DNA from: an uncultured Bacteroidales bacterium
Lineage (GTDB): Bacteria > Bacteroidota > Bacteroidia > Bacteroidales > F082
Assembly (NCBI GenBank): GCA_900317055.1
Contig: ONFF01000001.1
Location: 44,259 to 108,258, forward strand
Direction: 5' to 3'
Length of the DNA stretch: 64,000 nt
Shown: one piece after another, positions 9,814-18,670 of the stretch
Layout: the number at the start of each line of letters is the position of its first letter
Position numbering within the stretch: position 1 is the stretch's first letter
Notes under the pieces: generated by a model
What the model was told of the DNA's origin: nothing
What the model saw: only the letters and a program-made list of their open reading frames with translations
Database searches by the model: none
Program-made: the position numbers and the translations under genes

Positions 9814-11490
9814 TTATTCTTTCAGCTTTTTGTATCTGAAACGTTTAGGTTCGACATTACCAAGACGTTTCATCTTGTTCTCTTCGTATTCGGAGTAAGA
9901 GCCTTCGAAGAAATACACTTGTGAATTGCCCTCGAAAGCGAGGATATGGGTGGCCACACGGTCGAGGAACCAACGGTCGTGGCTGATGATAACAGCGCAG
10001 CCCGCGAAATTCTCAAGGCCTTCTTCCAAAGCACGAAGGGTGTTCACGTCGATGTCGTTGGTGGGTTCGTCCAAGAGGAGCACATTGGCTTCCTGCTTCA
10101 AGGTGAGGGCAAGATGCATGCGGTTGCGTTCACCGCCCGACAGCACGCCAGCCTTCTTCTGCTGGTCGTTGCCACCGAAGTTGAAGCGCGAGACATAGGC
10201 ACGCGAGTTCATGCTGCGTTTGCCCAACTGGATGAGTTCGTTCCCGCCGCTGATGACTTCCCAAACCGTCTTTTCAGGGTCGATGTCAGCGTGCTGTTGG
10301 TCGACATAGCCGATCTTCACGGTCTCACCGACTTCGAAAGTACCAGAATCGGGTTGTTCCAAGCCCATGATGAGGCGGAATAGGGTGGTTTTGCCTGCAC
10401 CGTTGGGACCGATAACACCCACGATGCCGCCTTGCGGGAGGCTGAAGTTCAAGTTCTCAAACAAGAGCTTGTCACCATAGGCTTTTGTAACATCATGTGC
10501 TTCAATGACTTTTGTACCCAAACGGTCACCATTAGGGATGTAGATTTCGAGTTTCTCTTCTTTTTCCTTCACATCCTCGTTGAGCATCTTCTCATACGAT
10601 TCCAAACGGGCCTTGCCTTTGGCATGACGAGCCTTCGGAGCCATGCGCACCCACTCCAACTCTCTTTCAAGGGTCTTGCGGCGCTTGCTTTCGGTCTTCT
10701 CCTCCATGGCAAGGCGGGCGGTCTTCTGGTCGAGCCACGAGGAGTAGTTGCCCTTCCATGGGATACCTTCACCGCGGTCGAGTTCAAGGATCCATCCGGC
10801 CACATGATCGAGGAAGTAACGGTCGTGGGTGACGGCGATGACGGTGCCCTTGTATTGCTGCAAGTGGCTCTCCAGCCATTGGATGCTTTCGGCATCGAGG
10901 TGGTTGGTGGGCTCGTCGAGGAGCAAGATGTCAGGCTCTTGTAACAGCAGACGGCAGAGTGCCACGCGGCGACGCTCACCTCCCGAGAGGTTACGCACGG
11001 GTGTGTCACCATCGGGGCAGTTAAGGGCGTCCATGGCGCGTTCCAGCTTGCTGTCAAGTTCCCAGGCATCGTGTTGTTCGATGAGCTCGGTGAGTTCGCC
11101 TTGGCGGGCAATCAGCTTGTCGAAGTCGGCATCGGGTTCGGCGAACTTGTTATTGATTTCCTCGTATTCCTTGAGGATGTCGACAATCTCCTGAACGCCT
11201 TCCTCCACTACTTGTTTCACCGTTTTATTGTCGTCTAATTGTGGCTCCTGGTCAAGCATTCCGACCGAATAACCAGGCGAGAAGACCACTTCGCCGTTAT
11301 AGGATTTCTCCTTGCCAGCGATGATGCGCAGTAGGGTTGATTTTCCTGCTCCGTTCAGGCCTATGATGCCGATTTTGGCGCCATAGAAGAAGGAGAGGTA
11401 GATGTCTTTCAATATTTGTCTTGACGGCGGGATGATTTTGCTCACGCCTACCATCGAGAAGATGATTTTTTTGTCGTCTACTTGTGCCAT
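9814..11490 (-). CDS. ettA: Energy-dependent translational throttle protein EttA (ABC-F)
   Basis: 558-residue soluble ABC-F ATPase, close to the 555 residues of E. coli EttA. It has two ATPase cassettes: Walker A GLNGAGKST and GPNGAGKTT, signatures LSGGERRRVAL and LSGGERNRMHL, and Walker B LLLDEPTNHLD and LLLDEPTNDID. Between them lie the arm and the P-site tRNA-interaction linker rich in basic and acidic residues (about 235-310). EttA binds the ribosomal E site and gates the first elongation step according to the ATP/ADP ratio. It is the first gene of a two-gene unit. Confidence 0.94.
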   Translation of the reverse strand: MAQVDDKKIIFSMVGVSKIIPPSRQILKDIYLSFFYGAKIGIIGLNGAGKSTLLRIIAGKEKSYNGEVVFSPGYSVGMLDQEPQLDDNKTVKQVVEEGVQEIVDILKEYEEINNKFAEPDADFDKLIARQGELTELIEQHDAWELDSKLERAMDALNCPDGDTPVRNLSGGERRRVALCRLLLQEPDILLLDEPTNHLDAESIQWLESHLQQYKGTVIAVTHDRYFLDHVAGWILELDRGEGIPWKGNYSSWLDQKTARLAMEEKTESKRRKTLERELEWVRMAPKARHAKGKARLESYEKMLNEDVKEKEEKLEIYIPNGDRLGTKVIEAHDVTKAYGDKLLFENLNFSLPQGGIVGVIGPNGAGKTTLFRLIMGLEQPDSGTFEVGETVKIGYVDQQHADIDPEKTVWEVISGGNELIQLGKRSMNSRAYVSRFNFGGNDQQKKAGVLSGGERNRMHLALTLKQEANVLLLDEPTNDIDVNTLRALEEGLENFAGCAVIISHDRWFLDRVATHILAFEGNSQVYFFEGSYSEYEENKMKRLGNVEPKRFRYKKLKE

Positions 11491-11518
11491 ATTCTGTTGT
11501 GTTTGTTTTGCTTATTGC

Positions 11519-11538
11519 GCAGGGATTGAAATCCCTGC
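11519..11538. repeat. Small perfect hairpin (GGATT..AATCC type)
   Basis: GCAGGGATT-GA-AATCCCTGC, between ettA and the upstream-facing end of a glycosyltransferase gene. It has no U-tract, so it is more likely a repeat than a terminator. A relative (CCGGCGGATT..AATCCGCCGG) is at 45035-45057. Confidence 0.55.
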
Positions 11539-11543
11539 TTGAT

Positions 11544-12728
11544 TTAGGGTCGTCCTTTTAGGACTTTTTGCATCTCGTGTTCTAAAATGGCTGTCGCCTT
11601 TCCCCAATCATAGACGCGATTTGTGAAATCAAATCCCGCTTGGGCAAGGCGTTCTGCCTTTTCCTTGTCGGTCAAGAGGGTGATGATATGTTGTGCCATT
11701 TCTTCGGCATTGCTGCCGACTAGGATTTCTTCATTAGGCTTTGCGCCAAGCGATGCATTGGCCAAGGGCGAGGTGATGGCAGGCAGGCGCATCGACATGG
11801 CTTCCAACAATTTGTTTTGCAGACCAGTACCAATGCGCATGGGGGCGATGAAAACGCGACTTTGCGCGTAGGCATCGCGGATGTCGTCGAGCCAGCCGCT
11901 GACGATAATGCGCTCCGAGGCGGCTTTCTTCACTTTCGGGTCGGGAGTGGCACCGGCGATGTAGAGCTTCACCTCAGGCATTGTTTTCCACACGATGGGT
12001 AAAATCTCGTTAGCCAAATATTCCACTGCATTTACATTGGGCGGATAACTCATGTTGCCCGTGAAGACAAGGTCATATTGCTTTTCGCGTTTTTGGGGCT
12101 TGAAATAGTCGTGGTCGACGCCATTAGGGATGATGAGGATCTCGTCGCGGCGTTCGTGTGGGAACAAGTCTCGGTCGGGCTCGCTGATGATCGATTTTAC
12201 ATCAAAATTATCAAATAAGGCAGCCTCATAGCGTTTCAGACGATGATACTCCATATTGTAAATTGGTCGTGTGACGCATGAAGCTATATCGGCGCGGCGT
12301 TTCATGCCGTATGAGAAGATGTCTTGATAATCAATGGCTTTAGGAAGTTTTTTGTAACGGATATATTCTGCCACGCGGAGCAACTGGCCATAAAGCATGT
12401 CAGGCTTGTGTTTGGCAATCAAGGCATCGATTTTTCTTGCGGCCTTGCGGTTGTAGAAATAACCGCACTGTAAGGGCAAACCCTTAAAGAAGGCACGGAT
12501 AAGTCCCAAAAGGATTTGTAGCTTCTTGATTCTGATGAAGTTGATGGACTGGCAATAGGGTTGCAAGGCATGAAAGGCATCTTGTTCGCTGACTTTTGGG
12601 TCGTCGTTCAATGCACAAAGGACGATTTCATTGTGCTTGGCAAGCTGCTTTATCTGGTTGAATGCCCGTAGTTTATCGCCTTTTTCAAGCGGATAGGGAA
12701 TGCGGGGCAAAAGGACAAAAATCTTCAT
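11544..12728 (-). CDS. Glycosyltransferase, GT4-like (PEP-CTERM/XrtA-type)
   Basis: 394-residue GT-B fold glycosyltransferase. The N-terminal half has the acceptor-side opening MKIFVLLPRIPYPLEKGDKL typical of the TIGR03087/stp1 group of sugar transferases. The C-terminal half has IIPNGVDHDYF, the nucleotide-sugar region VSGWLDDIRDAYAQSRVFIAPMRIGTGLQ and the ExxLLEAMSM motif. It transfers a sugar from an activated donor, probably in surface polysaccharide synthesis; the substrate cannot be read from sequence. It has its own promoter at 12748-12755 and a second glycosyltransferase gene upstream. Confidence 0.85.
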   Translation of the reverse strand: MKIFVLLPRIPYPLEKGDKLRAFNQIKQLAKHNEIVLCALNDDPKVSEQDAFHALQPYCQSINFIRIKKLQILLGLIRAFFKGLPLQCGYFYNRKAARKIDALIAKHKPDMLYGQLLRVAEYIRYKKLPKAIDYQDIFSYGMKRRADIASCVTRPIYNMEYHRLKRYEAALFDNFDVKSIISEPDRDLFPHERRDEILIIPNGVDHDYFKPQKREKQYDLVFTGNMSYPPNVNAVEYLANEILPIVWKTMPEVKLYIAGATPDPKVKKAASERIIVSGWLDDIRDAYAQSRVFIAPMRIGTGLQNKLLEAMSMRLPAITSPLANASLGAKPNEEILVGSNAEEMAQHIITLLTDKEKAERLAQAGFDFTNRVYDWGKATAILEHEMQKVLKGRP

Positions 12729-12747
12729 CTCATCGAGAATTAGGGAG

Positions 12748-12755
12748 CAAAGATA
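12748..12755 (-). promoter_or_regulatory. -7 promoter box for glycosyltransferase
   Basis: Reverse strand reads TATCTTTG, about 20 nt upstream of the ATG at 12728. Confidence 0.65.
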
Positions 12756-12770
12756 GTGTTTTTTTTAAAA

Positions 12771-12847
12771 CTATGGCCAATGGCTAATGACTATGGCCGC
12801 TTTTGTTATTAGGAAGCGGCCATAGTCATAGGCCATAAGCCATAGTC
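12771..12847. repeat. Inverted repeat whose arms are near-tandem 7-mers
   Basis: The left arm carries ATG at 12773, 12780, 12787 and 12793 (steps 7, 7, 6) in xATGGCx units. The right arm is its mirror, with CAT at 12821, 12827, 12834 and 12841 (steps 6, 7, 7). The inner stem ACTATGGCCGCTT / AAGCGGCCATAGT is perfect. It lies between two glycosyltransferase genes. Confidence 0.75.
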
Positions 12848-12849
12848 AC

Positions 12850-14067
12850 TCACAGAAAACTAATTTTACTTCCCGGCTTAATCTGTTCATAGAACATCAA
12901 TAAGCGGGCGATGATTTTGCGGTTGTCGTAGGTCTCTTCCACCAATTTCCTTGAGGCTTGGCCAATCTTAACGGCTGTCTGTGGGTTTTCGTTGAGGCTG
13001 CGGATGGCCTCCACCATTTTGGCTTTGTTCTCAGCGATGATGATGTTGACATCCTCGTCGTAGAGGATACCTTCGGCACCCACACGGGTGGTGATGACGG
13101 TCTTGCCCAAAGCCATCGACTCTATGATTTTGATGCGGATACCGCTGCCCGATAGCAGAGGAACGATGGCTACATCGTTGTTGCTGACAAACTCCTTGGC
13201 GTCAGGCACTTCGCCGATGACATCGACATGTGGATTATTCAAAGAAGTGAGCCATTCGGGCATGGAACGGCCAGCCAAATGGTATACAAAATTGGGCACC
13301 TTTTCAATGGTCTTGGGCAGCACCTCGTCGATGAACCAACGAATGCCTTCCTCGTTGGGCATCCAATTCATGGAGCCGATGTGGTAGAACTTAGGTTTGC
13401 CATCAATCTCGGATTTGGGCGTAAACTGCTCGGGATAAACACCATAAGGGATGTCGATGATGGGCTTGGAGCAGTATTTTCTGAAAAATGCGGCATCCTT
13501 GCGAGTGATGGCGGCGATGCCGTCGACGGTCTCAAGGGCAGATAACTCATACTCCTTCAAGGTTTTGGCCAAGTGATTGATATACCATCGTTTGGCGAAG
13601 AATTTCGTCTCCTTGGCGATGCGTTCCCAGATTTTGTGCTCTACATTATGGGCACGCAACACGATCATCGCCTTGCTGTGTTTGCGGATGGTCTCCACAT
13701 AAGGAGCCATGTAGAGCATTTCCAGCTGAACCACATCAAACTGTCCTTTTTCAAGTACTTCTGTCAGTTTGTCCTTAAACTCCTTGGAGATGAAACGCTC
13801 CACATGGTAGGATTTTTTGGTAAACAGATTTAGAAAGGCGTTCAAGGGGTTGACGGTCAGGTCGACATCGATGAGTTCGATACCTGTTTTTTTCTTGTAT
13901 TCTTCAGGAATGTCGCTTTCCTTGACATGGTATTTCTCGCTGTTGATAGCCAGAATCTTGACCTGATGCCCTGCTTCGAGGAGTCCGCTGATGATGCTGT
14001 TCATCGCCATGGGACCGCCTTCGGAGGCTGGATAGGGAGGCTTGTTGCAGAGTAGAAGTATCCTCAT
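12850..14067 (-). CDS. Glycosyltransferase, GT4-like
   Basis: 405-residue GT-B glycosyltransferase starting MRILLLCNKPPYPASEGG. An open frame continues upstream to 14253, but that part overlaps the lptF-type gene and is unlike the family, so the ATG at 14067 was chosen, 11 nt after the upstream stop. Motifs: IPYGVYPEQF, HIGSMNWMPNEEGIRWF, GRSMPEWL and the donor-binding region VPLLSGSGIRIKIIESMALG with the E-x7-E pattern. It is probably co-transcribed with the LptF/G-like permease, which suggests LPS or capsule synthesis. Acceptor and sugar are unknown. Confidence 0.88.
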   Translation of the reverse strand: MRILLLCNKPPYPASEGGPMAMNSIISGLLEAGHQVKILAINSEKYHVKESDIPEEYKKKTGIELIDVDLTVNPLNAFLNLFTKKSYHVERFISKEFKDKLTEVLEKGQFDVVQLEMLYMAPYVETIRKHSKAMIVLRAHNVEHKIWERIAKETKFFAKRWYINHLAKTLKEYELSALETVDGIAAITRKDAAFFRKYCSKPIIDIPYGVYPEQFTPKSEIDGKPKFYHIGSMNWMPNEEGIRWFIDEVLPKTIEKVPNFVYHLAGRSMPEWLTSLNNPHVDVIGEVPDAKEFVSNNDVAIVPLLSGSGIRIKIIESMALGKTVITTRVGAEGILYDEDVNIIIAENKAKMVEAIRSLNENPQTAVKIGQASRKLVEETYDNRKIIARLLMFYEQIKPGSKISFL

Positions 14068-14078
14068 GATGTAGTGGT

Positions 14079-15578
14079 TTAGACTATTGGTTTCGGCCCT
14101 TCGACGGGCCCAGGGACCTTGGCATCTGTTTTTTTCTTGAAGAGTTTTTGCAAGGCTTTCTTCCAGCTGTCGCCATCGAAGAGGGCGGCATCGGTGGTGG
14201 CCTTGAAGGTGAAGAAAAGTCCGACGGGCAACAGCACAAGTGATGAGAACCACACACCAAGGAACATGTTGAGGTCGCCGAAAACAGCCATGCGCTCCGC
14301 GATGGTGGAAATGAGATGGTAGATGATGAAGAACACCACGGAGATGACCACAGGCAGTCCCAGTCCGCCCTTACGAATGATGCTACCCAATGGTGCCCCA
14401 ATGAAGAAGAAGATCAAGCAGGCGATGCTCAGCGTGAACTTCTTGTGCCATTCCTTCTTGTGCTTATTGATATTCTCGGTTTGCGATTTGAAGTCGATTT
14501 TGTTGAAAGCGGCATTGTCTTTGGCGTTTTGCGCACTTGCGTAGGCCAGGTTGATGATGTCGGAGCGTGCCTCGCCCTCGTAACGGTCGAGCAGCGGCCA
14601 ACTCAACGGGATGCAGGTGTCGGCAGTAATACTGTCTGGAATGGGTTGTGCATTTCGCTTGGGTGGAAGGTCTGAGTGTAGGCTGTTATAATTGCTCCAG
14701 CGCCGAGAGAAGCCTTGCGCGAAAGCCTCTTGTTTGCCCGCGAAACGGTGTTGGAGTGAGTCAAGCGAGGTGGAGAGCTGGCGGATGTTCATCATCTGTT
14801 GGTACGATTTGTACATGTCCTCATCCGAGCGGGTCATGTCGAAAGAAGCCAAACTGAATTTGAGTTGCTCCTGCTTGAACGACATACGCTCAAAGGGTCT
14901 AGTTTCCTTAAAGTTGTCGGGGGTGAGGTCAGTGTAGTTGTAGCCGTTGTATAAGGTAAAGATGATGTTACGTTGGTTGGGACTCATCGACATCATGCCC
15001 GAGTCGGCGGAGATGATTTTGGTGTTGCCTTGTCGGTCGGTATGGTCATAGATTTTCACGCCATAGATATGGCTGCCGTCCTTGCCTTTTTTCTCCACGT
15101 AAATGACGTAGTTGTCGATGTCCTTGTAAAACACCCCTTCCTTAATATTGAAGGCTAGTTTTTGTCGCTGTACATCAGTGAGCAAGGTGCGCCATTTGAG
15201 GGTGGCGATAGGGATGATGCTGTTGGATATGAAGAAAGCCAATACGCTGATAATCAATGAGAAATTCAATAAAGGCCGCATCACTTTCCACATGGAGATG
15301 CCGGAAGCTTTCATGGCCACAAGCTCGTAGTGTTCGCCAAGGTTACCGAAACACATCAACAGGGCAAGAAGCAAGGCCAAAGGCAATGACATAGGAATGG
15401 CCGTGATGGAGGTATAAAACAGAAGCTCAGCCAATATTTTAATTTCCAGTCCTTTTCCAACCAAATCATCGACATAGAGCCATACGAATTGCATCACCCA
15501 TACGAACACCACGATGAAGAAGGTGAGGAAAAAGGTGCCCAAAAATGATTTGGTGATATACTGGTAGAGTTTTTTCAT
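14079..15578 (-). CDS. LptF/LptG family LPS-export permease
   Basis: 499-residue YjgP/YjgQ-family inner-membrane permease. In LptB2FG it extracts LPS from the inner membrane and passes it to the periplasmic bridge. Three hydrophobic helices at the N terminus (from YITKSFLGTFFLTF), a long beta-jellyroll periplasmic domain (about 120-380), then three C-terminal helices (SIACLIFFFIGAPLGSIIRKGGLG is the family signature). Start: ATG at 15578; an upstream in-frame start at 15614 would lie ahead of the promoter box at 15595-15602. A glycosyltransferase gene follows after 11 nt. LptF and LptG cannot be told apart here; Bacteroidota often call this a single YjgP/YjgQ permease. Confidence 0.9.
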   Translation of the reverse strand: MKKLYQYITKSFLGTFFLTFFIVVFVWVMQFVWLYVDDLVGKGLEIKILAELLFYTSITAIPMSLPLALLLALLMCFGNLGEHYELVAMKASGISMWKVMRPLLNFSLIISVLAFFISNSIIPIATLKWRTLLTDVQRQKLAFNIKEGVFYKDIDNYVIYVEKKGKDGSHIYGVKIYDHTDRQGNTKIISADSGMMSMSPNQRNIIFTLYNGYNYTDLTPDNFKETRPFERMSFKQEQLKFSLASFDMTRSDEDMYKSYQQMMNIRQLSTSLDSLQHRFAGKQEAFAQGFSRRWSNYNSLHSDLPPKRNAQPIPDSITADTCIPLSWPLLDRYEGEARSDIINLAYASAQNAKDNAAFNKIDFKSQTENINKHKKEWHKKFTLSIACLIFFFIGAPLGSIIRKGGLGLPVVISVVFFIIYHLISTIAERMAVFGDLNMFLGVWFSSLVLLPVGLFFTFKATTDAALFDGDSWKKALQKLFKKKTDAKVPGPVEGPKPIV

Positions 15579-15594
15579 TTTAAATAAAACGCTG

Positions 15595-15602
15595 CAAAGG
15601 TA
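15595..15602 (-). promoter_or_regulatory. -7 promoter box for the LptF/G-like gene
   Basis: Reverse strand reads TACCTTTG, 17 nt before the ATG at 15578. Divergent to the promoter at 15643-15650. Confidence 0.65.
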
Positions 15603-15642
15603 GAAAAATTTCACCCTTTGAAGAGAGCATGGGGTATTTTTC

Positions 15643-15650
15643 TATATTTG
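15643..15650 (+). promoter_or_regulatory. Promoter for the PAS protein gene
   Basis: -7 box TATATTTG, with TTTG at 15617-15620 as the -33, spacing 22. Short leader to the ATG at 15670. Confidence 0.7.
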
Positions 15651-15669
15651 CAGCAAAAATACACGCATT

Positions 15670-16026
15670 ATGAACCAACTTGATTATTTGAAAGGCCTCA
15701 ACATGGCCATTACCATCAGCGCCAAAGACGGCGAAATCCTTTACCAAAACGACAGCAGCATTGAAGTGAACGGCGATGCCCGTGGCCGCGACCTGATGAA
15801 ATGCCACAATGAGCGTTCGCAGCAAATCATCCGTCATCTCTTGGATGATGCCGCCACCAATGTCTACACGATTTCGAAGAAAGGCAAGAAGAAACTCATC
15901 TACCAAACGCCTTGGTATGAAGATGATGAAAAAAAGGTCGTTGGTGGACTTATAGAGTTTTCCATCATCTTGCCTGATGACATGCCGCATTACGACCGTG
16001 ACCAACCCAAACCATCCAACAGCTAA
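15670..16026 (+). CDS. Small PAS-like protein
   Basis: 118 residues with no signal peptide and no membrane segment. MAITISAKDGEILYQNDSSIEVNGDARGRDLMKCH resembles the core of a PAS domain, and the C-terminal part (KKLIYQTPWYEDDEKKVVGGLIEFSIILPDD) matches the last PAS strands. Free-standing PAS domains of this type are common in Bacteroidota. Ligand and partner are unknown, and there is no kinase or output domain attached. A secreted-protein gene follows after 20 nt on the same strand. Confidence 0.7.
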   Translation: MNQLDYLKGLNMAITISAKDGEILYQNDSSIEVNGDARGRDLMKCHNERSQQIIRHLLDDAATNVYTISKKGKKKLIYQTPWYEDDEKKVVGGLIEFSIILPDDMPHYDRDQPKPSNS

Positions 16027-16046
16027 ACCTTAATTCCCCAATAGTT

Positions 16047-17183
16047 ATGAAAAAAGCTTTCATTCTTTTATTGATGCTCATTTCGTTCATCGGAGCGAAG
16101 GCTAATGATGGAGTATACTATACTTCAGGTAACCAGCTCATTCCGATCACCGAAACTGAGATTTCGGTCAGGAAGGAGATTCTTGACATCACAAAACGAA
16201 ATGATCAAATCCAAGTCCATGTCTATTATGAGTTCTATAATCCTGGCAATGAAAAGACGCTATTGGTTGGTTTCGAAGCCCTGCCTCCTGGTGGTGTCTG
16301 GGAAACGACAGAAGAGGAGTATAGAAAATTGACCAACCATCCGAATATCCATGACTTTACGGTAACAATCAATGGAGGGCGTCTGGACTATCAGGTGTCT
16401 CATGTCGAGAACGATGAAAACTATTTTCATAATGGGAAGTTTGATGAGCTCTCCAAACAAAGGGAACTTGAATTGGGACGGAAGATGGACTACAGTGAAG
16501 GAATTCCTTATTTGTTTGTTTATCATTTCAACGCCTCTTTCAAGAAAGGCTTGAACATTGTTGAGCACACTTATACTTTTGATGCATCGGAGTCGGTGAT
16601 GGAAGAGTATTGCTTCAACTATGTTTTGACAGCCGCCAACCGTTGGGCAAATCACCAGATTGATGACTTTACATTGAATGTCAACATGGGTGATAGAGAG
16701 TCTTTTGTTATTAGACCTACTTTTTTCACGAGCGCTAATGAATGGGTTATCAAAGGCGTAGGAAGGGTTTCTTATTCGAATGAATGGGAAAGTGACGCCC
16801 CCATGTTCCATATGCGTCAAGGTGGTGTCTCTTTTCATAAGAAAAACTTTCATCCTGAGGGAGAACTCAGCATTAGCAAGTTTTATGCTTGGTTAACGAT
16901 GATGTATGATGAAGACAAATCCAGTGAGAATGCGATGGGCTCCGTAAAGCGGCAATATTACAGCTGGAAGCCTTTTCATTTCGAAGATTTTTCCCTGACG
17001 AAACAGGAAAAGCGTATCCTGCGTAACCTGCCTTTCGCTTATCGTGGTCATGTATTCAAAGACAAGGGATTGCGTCAATTCTTCGAATCGACGAAATGGT
17101 ATGTGCCCGATCCTGAATACAAGGACGATATGAGTGACATGAGTCAGGAAGAAAGGGAATGGGTCGAGTTCTGGTCTAAATAA
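16047..17183 (+). CDS. Secreted protein, DUF4424-like
   Basis: 378 residues with a signal peptide (1-19, MKKAFILLLMLISFIGAKA). The mature start NDGVYYTSGNQLIPITETEISVRKEILDI, followed by a beta-rich region with VHVYYEFYNPG, fits DUF4424, a family of unknown role. The Trp/Tyr-rich C-terminal third (SWKPFHFEDFSL..YRGHVFKDKGLRQFFESTKWYVPDPEY) resembles the YARHD-type cell-wall or surface domain: FARHGYIFKS..L..YFSQ..WY.P. That resemblance is seen by eye only. No enzyme function is assigned. Confidence 0.65.
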   Translation: MKKAFILLLMLISFIGAKANDGVYYTSGNQLIPITETEISVRKEILDITKRNDQIQVHVYYEFYNPGNEKTLLVGFEALPPGGVWETTEEEYRKLTNHPNIHDFTVTINGGRLDYQVSHVENDENYFHNGKFDELSKQRELELGRKMDYSEGIPYLFVYHFNASFKKGLNIVEHTYTFDASESVMEEYCFNYVLTAANRWANHQIDDFTLNVNMGDRESFVIRPTFFTSANEWVIKGVGRVSYSNEWESDAPMFHMRQGGVSFHKKNFHPEGELSISKFYAWLTMMYDEDKSSENAMGSVKRQYYSWKPFHFEDFSLTKQEKRILRNLPFAYRGHVFKDKGLRQFFESTKWYVPDPEYKDDMSDMSQEEREWVEFWSK

Positions 17184-17213
17184 AACCAGCTTAATTGTCT
17201 ACAAAAGAAATAA

Positions 17214-17254
17214 ATGTAAAAGGAGCGGTGCTGCAAGCATCGCTCCATTTACAT
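17214..17254. terminator. Bidirectional hairpin terminator
   Basis: ATGTAAA..GGAGCG-GT-GCT..AGC-AT-CGCTCC..TTTACAT: a long stem between convergent genes (DUF4424-like and ackA). Only short A/T tracts flank it. Confidence 0.6.
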
Positions 17255-17298
17255 AAATAATTTGTGTAAGATTTGTTTCTAAAACCCACAAAATCAAT

Positions 17299-18504
17299 TT
17301 ATTTCGTCACCAAGTTGTAGGTGTCCTGAGCAATGACGAACTCTTCGTCGGTAGGATACACCACCACCGTGACTTTCGAGTTGGGCGTAGAGATGACGCC
17401 GGCGTCGCCAATGATTTCCTTGTTCATCGTGGGGTCAAACTCGATGCCGAGGCCTTCCATGTTTTCGAGGATGGCTTCGCGCATGAACCAGGCGTTCTCG
17501 CCGATGCCGCCAGTCATCACGATGACATCGGCACCGTTCATCACGGCCATGTAGGCTCCAATGTATTTCTTCACACGATGGGCGAACATGTTGAAAGCAT
17601 AGGTGCAGCGTTCGTCGCCTTCTTCCTTGGCGGCACGCACATCACGCATGTCTTGTTTGCCTCCCGTGATGCCCACGAGGCCTGACTTCTTGTTAACCAA
17701 AGTGTTCATCTCCTTGGTCGTATAGCCTTCCTTGTCCATGATGTACATGAAAGCACCCACATCGAGGTCACCAGTGCGGCTACCCATCACGAGGCCCTCA
17801 ACAGGAGTGAAGCCCATGGAGGTTTCCACCGACTTGCCGTATTCGACGGCGGCGATGGAGGCACCACTGCCAAGGTGACAGGTCACGATCTTTGATTGTT
17901 TCCAGTCTTTGCCCACGAAAGCAGCGGCTTTTTCGGCAACATACTTATGGCTTGTGCCGTGGAAGCCGTAACGACGCACGCGGTACTTGTCATAATACTC
18001 AAAAGGAACAGCGTAGAGGTAAGCCTCGGGCGGCATGGTGCTGTGGAACGAAGTGTCGAACACGGCAGCCATCGGGATGCCGGGGAGCACTTCTTCCATG
18101 GCGTGGATGCCTTGCAAGCTGCCAGGGTTGTGTAAAGGTGCAAGGTCAGTGAGAGATTGGATACCTTCAATGACCTTCTTGTCGATAAGGACGCTCTTGG
18201 GGAATAATTCTCCGCCGTGGGCCACGCGGTGACCGACAGCGTCGATTTCCTTCAGGTCCTTGATGACACCCATCTTCGGGTCAACCAAAGCCTTCAACAC
18301 CAACTTGATGCCTTCGGTGTGGTTCGGGATGGGGAGTTGTTCGTAGTATTTCTCGCCGTTGTATTTGTGGGTGAATTCACCCATTTCGAGACCAATGCGC
18401 TCCAGCAGACCTTTGGCCAGCAGGCGCGATGAATTGGCGTTTTCCATTTCCAACAATTGGTATTTGATGGAGGAACTGCCGCAGTTTAAGACTAATATTT
18501 TCAT
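17299..18504 (-). CDS. ackA: Acetate kinase
   Basis: 401 residues, the usual length. It converts acetyl phosphate and ADP to acetate and ATP. Motifs: N-terminal phosphate loop VLNCGSSSIKYQ, VVHGGE-type RVAHGGELF, HNPGSLQG, FDTSFH, HLGSGASIAA and MTGGIGENAWFMRE. The ATG at 18504 begins at the conserved MKILVLNCG; the longer open frame to 18636 runs into a repeat and was not used. It lies downstream of pta on the same strand, separated by a cruciform repeat, so the two form the acetate-producing pair. Confidence 0.97.
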   Translation of the reverse strand: MKILVLNCGSSSIKYQLLEMENANSSRLLAKGLLERIGLEMGEFTHKYNGEKYYEQLPIPNHTEGIKLVLKALVDPKMGVIKDLKEIDAVGHRVAHGGELFPKSVLIDKKVIEGIQSLTDLAPLHNPGSLQGIHAMEEVLPGIPMAAVFDTSFHSTMPPEAYLYAVPFEYYDKYRVRRYGFHGTSHKYVAEKAAAFVGKDWKQSKIVTCHLGSGASIAAVEYGKSVETSMGFTPVEGLVMGSRTGDLDVGAFMYIMDKEGYTTKEMNTLVNKKSGLVGITGGKQDMRDVRAAKEEGDERCTYAFNMFAHRVKKYIGAYMAVMNGADVIVMTGGIGENAWFMREAILENMEGLGIEFDPTMNKEIIGDAGVISTPNSKVTVVVYPTDEEFVIAQDTYNLVTK

Positions 18505-18554
18505 GTTGAATTGTTGATTGTTTAATAAATGAATTGGGAATGACAAATCTTGCT

Positions 18555-18656
18555 CTTTAACCCTCATGGCGGATGCGCCTCCGCCATCTCCCATCCGCGG
18601 AGATGTATCCTTACGGCTTGGGAGATAGCGGGTCAAGCCCGCTATGAGGGTTAAAG
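18555..18656. repeat. Clover-shaped cruciform repeat, copy 1
   Basis: Outer stem CTTTAACCCTCA / TGAGGGTTAAAG (12 bp, perfect). Side hairpin 1: TGGCGGA-n6-TCCGCCA (18567-18586). Inner stem TCTCCCA / TGGGAGA. Side hairpin 2: TAGCGGG-TCAAG-CCCGCTA (18626-18644). It sits inside the pta-ackA interval. An inverted copy is at 28212-28295. Confidence 0.85.
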
Positions 18657-18670
18657 GTGGCTACTTGTCC

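Noticed and set aside
14068-14253. N-terminal extension of the glycosyltransferase
   Set aside because: It overlaps the LptF/G-like gene in another frame and is Arg/Gln-rich text unlike the family. The ATG at 14067 matches the conserved start.
18505-18636. N-terminal extension of acetate kinase
   Set aside because: It runs through the cruciform repeat. Family alignment begins at MKILVLNCG (18504).
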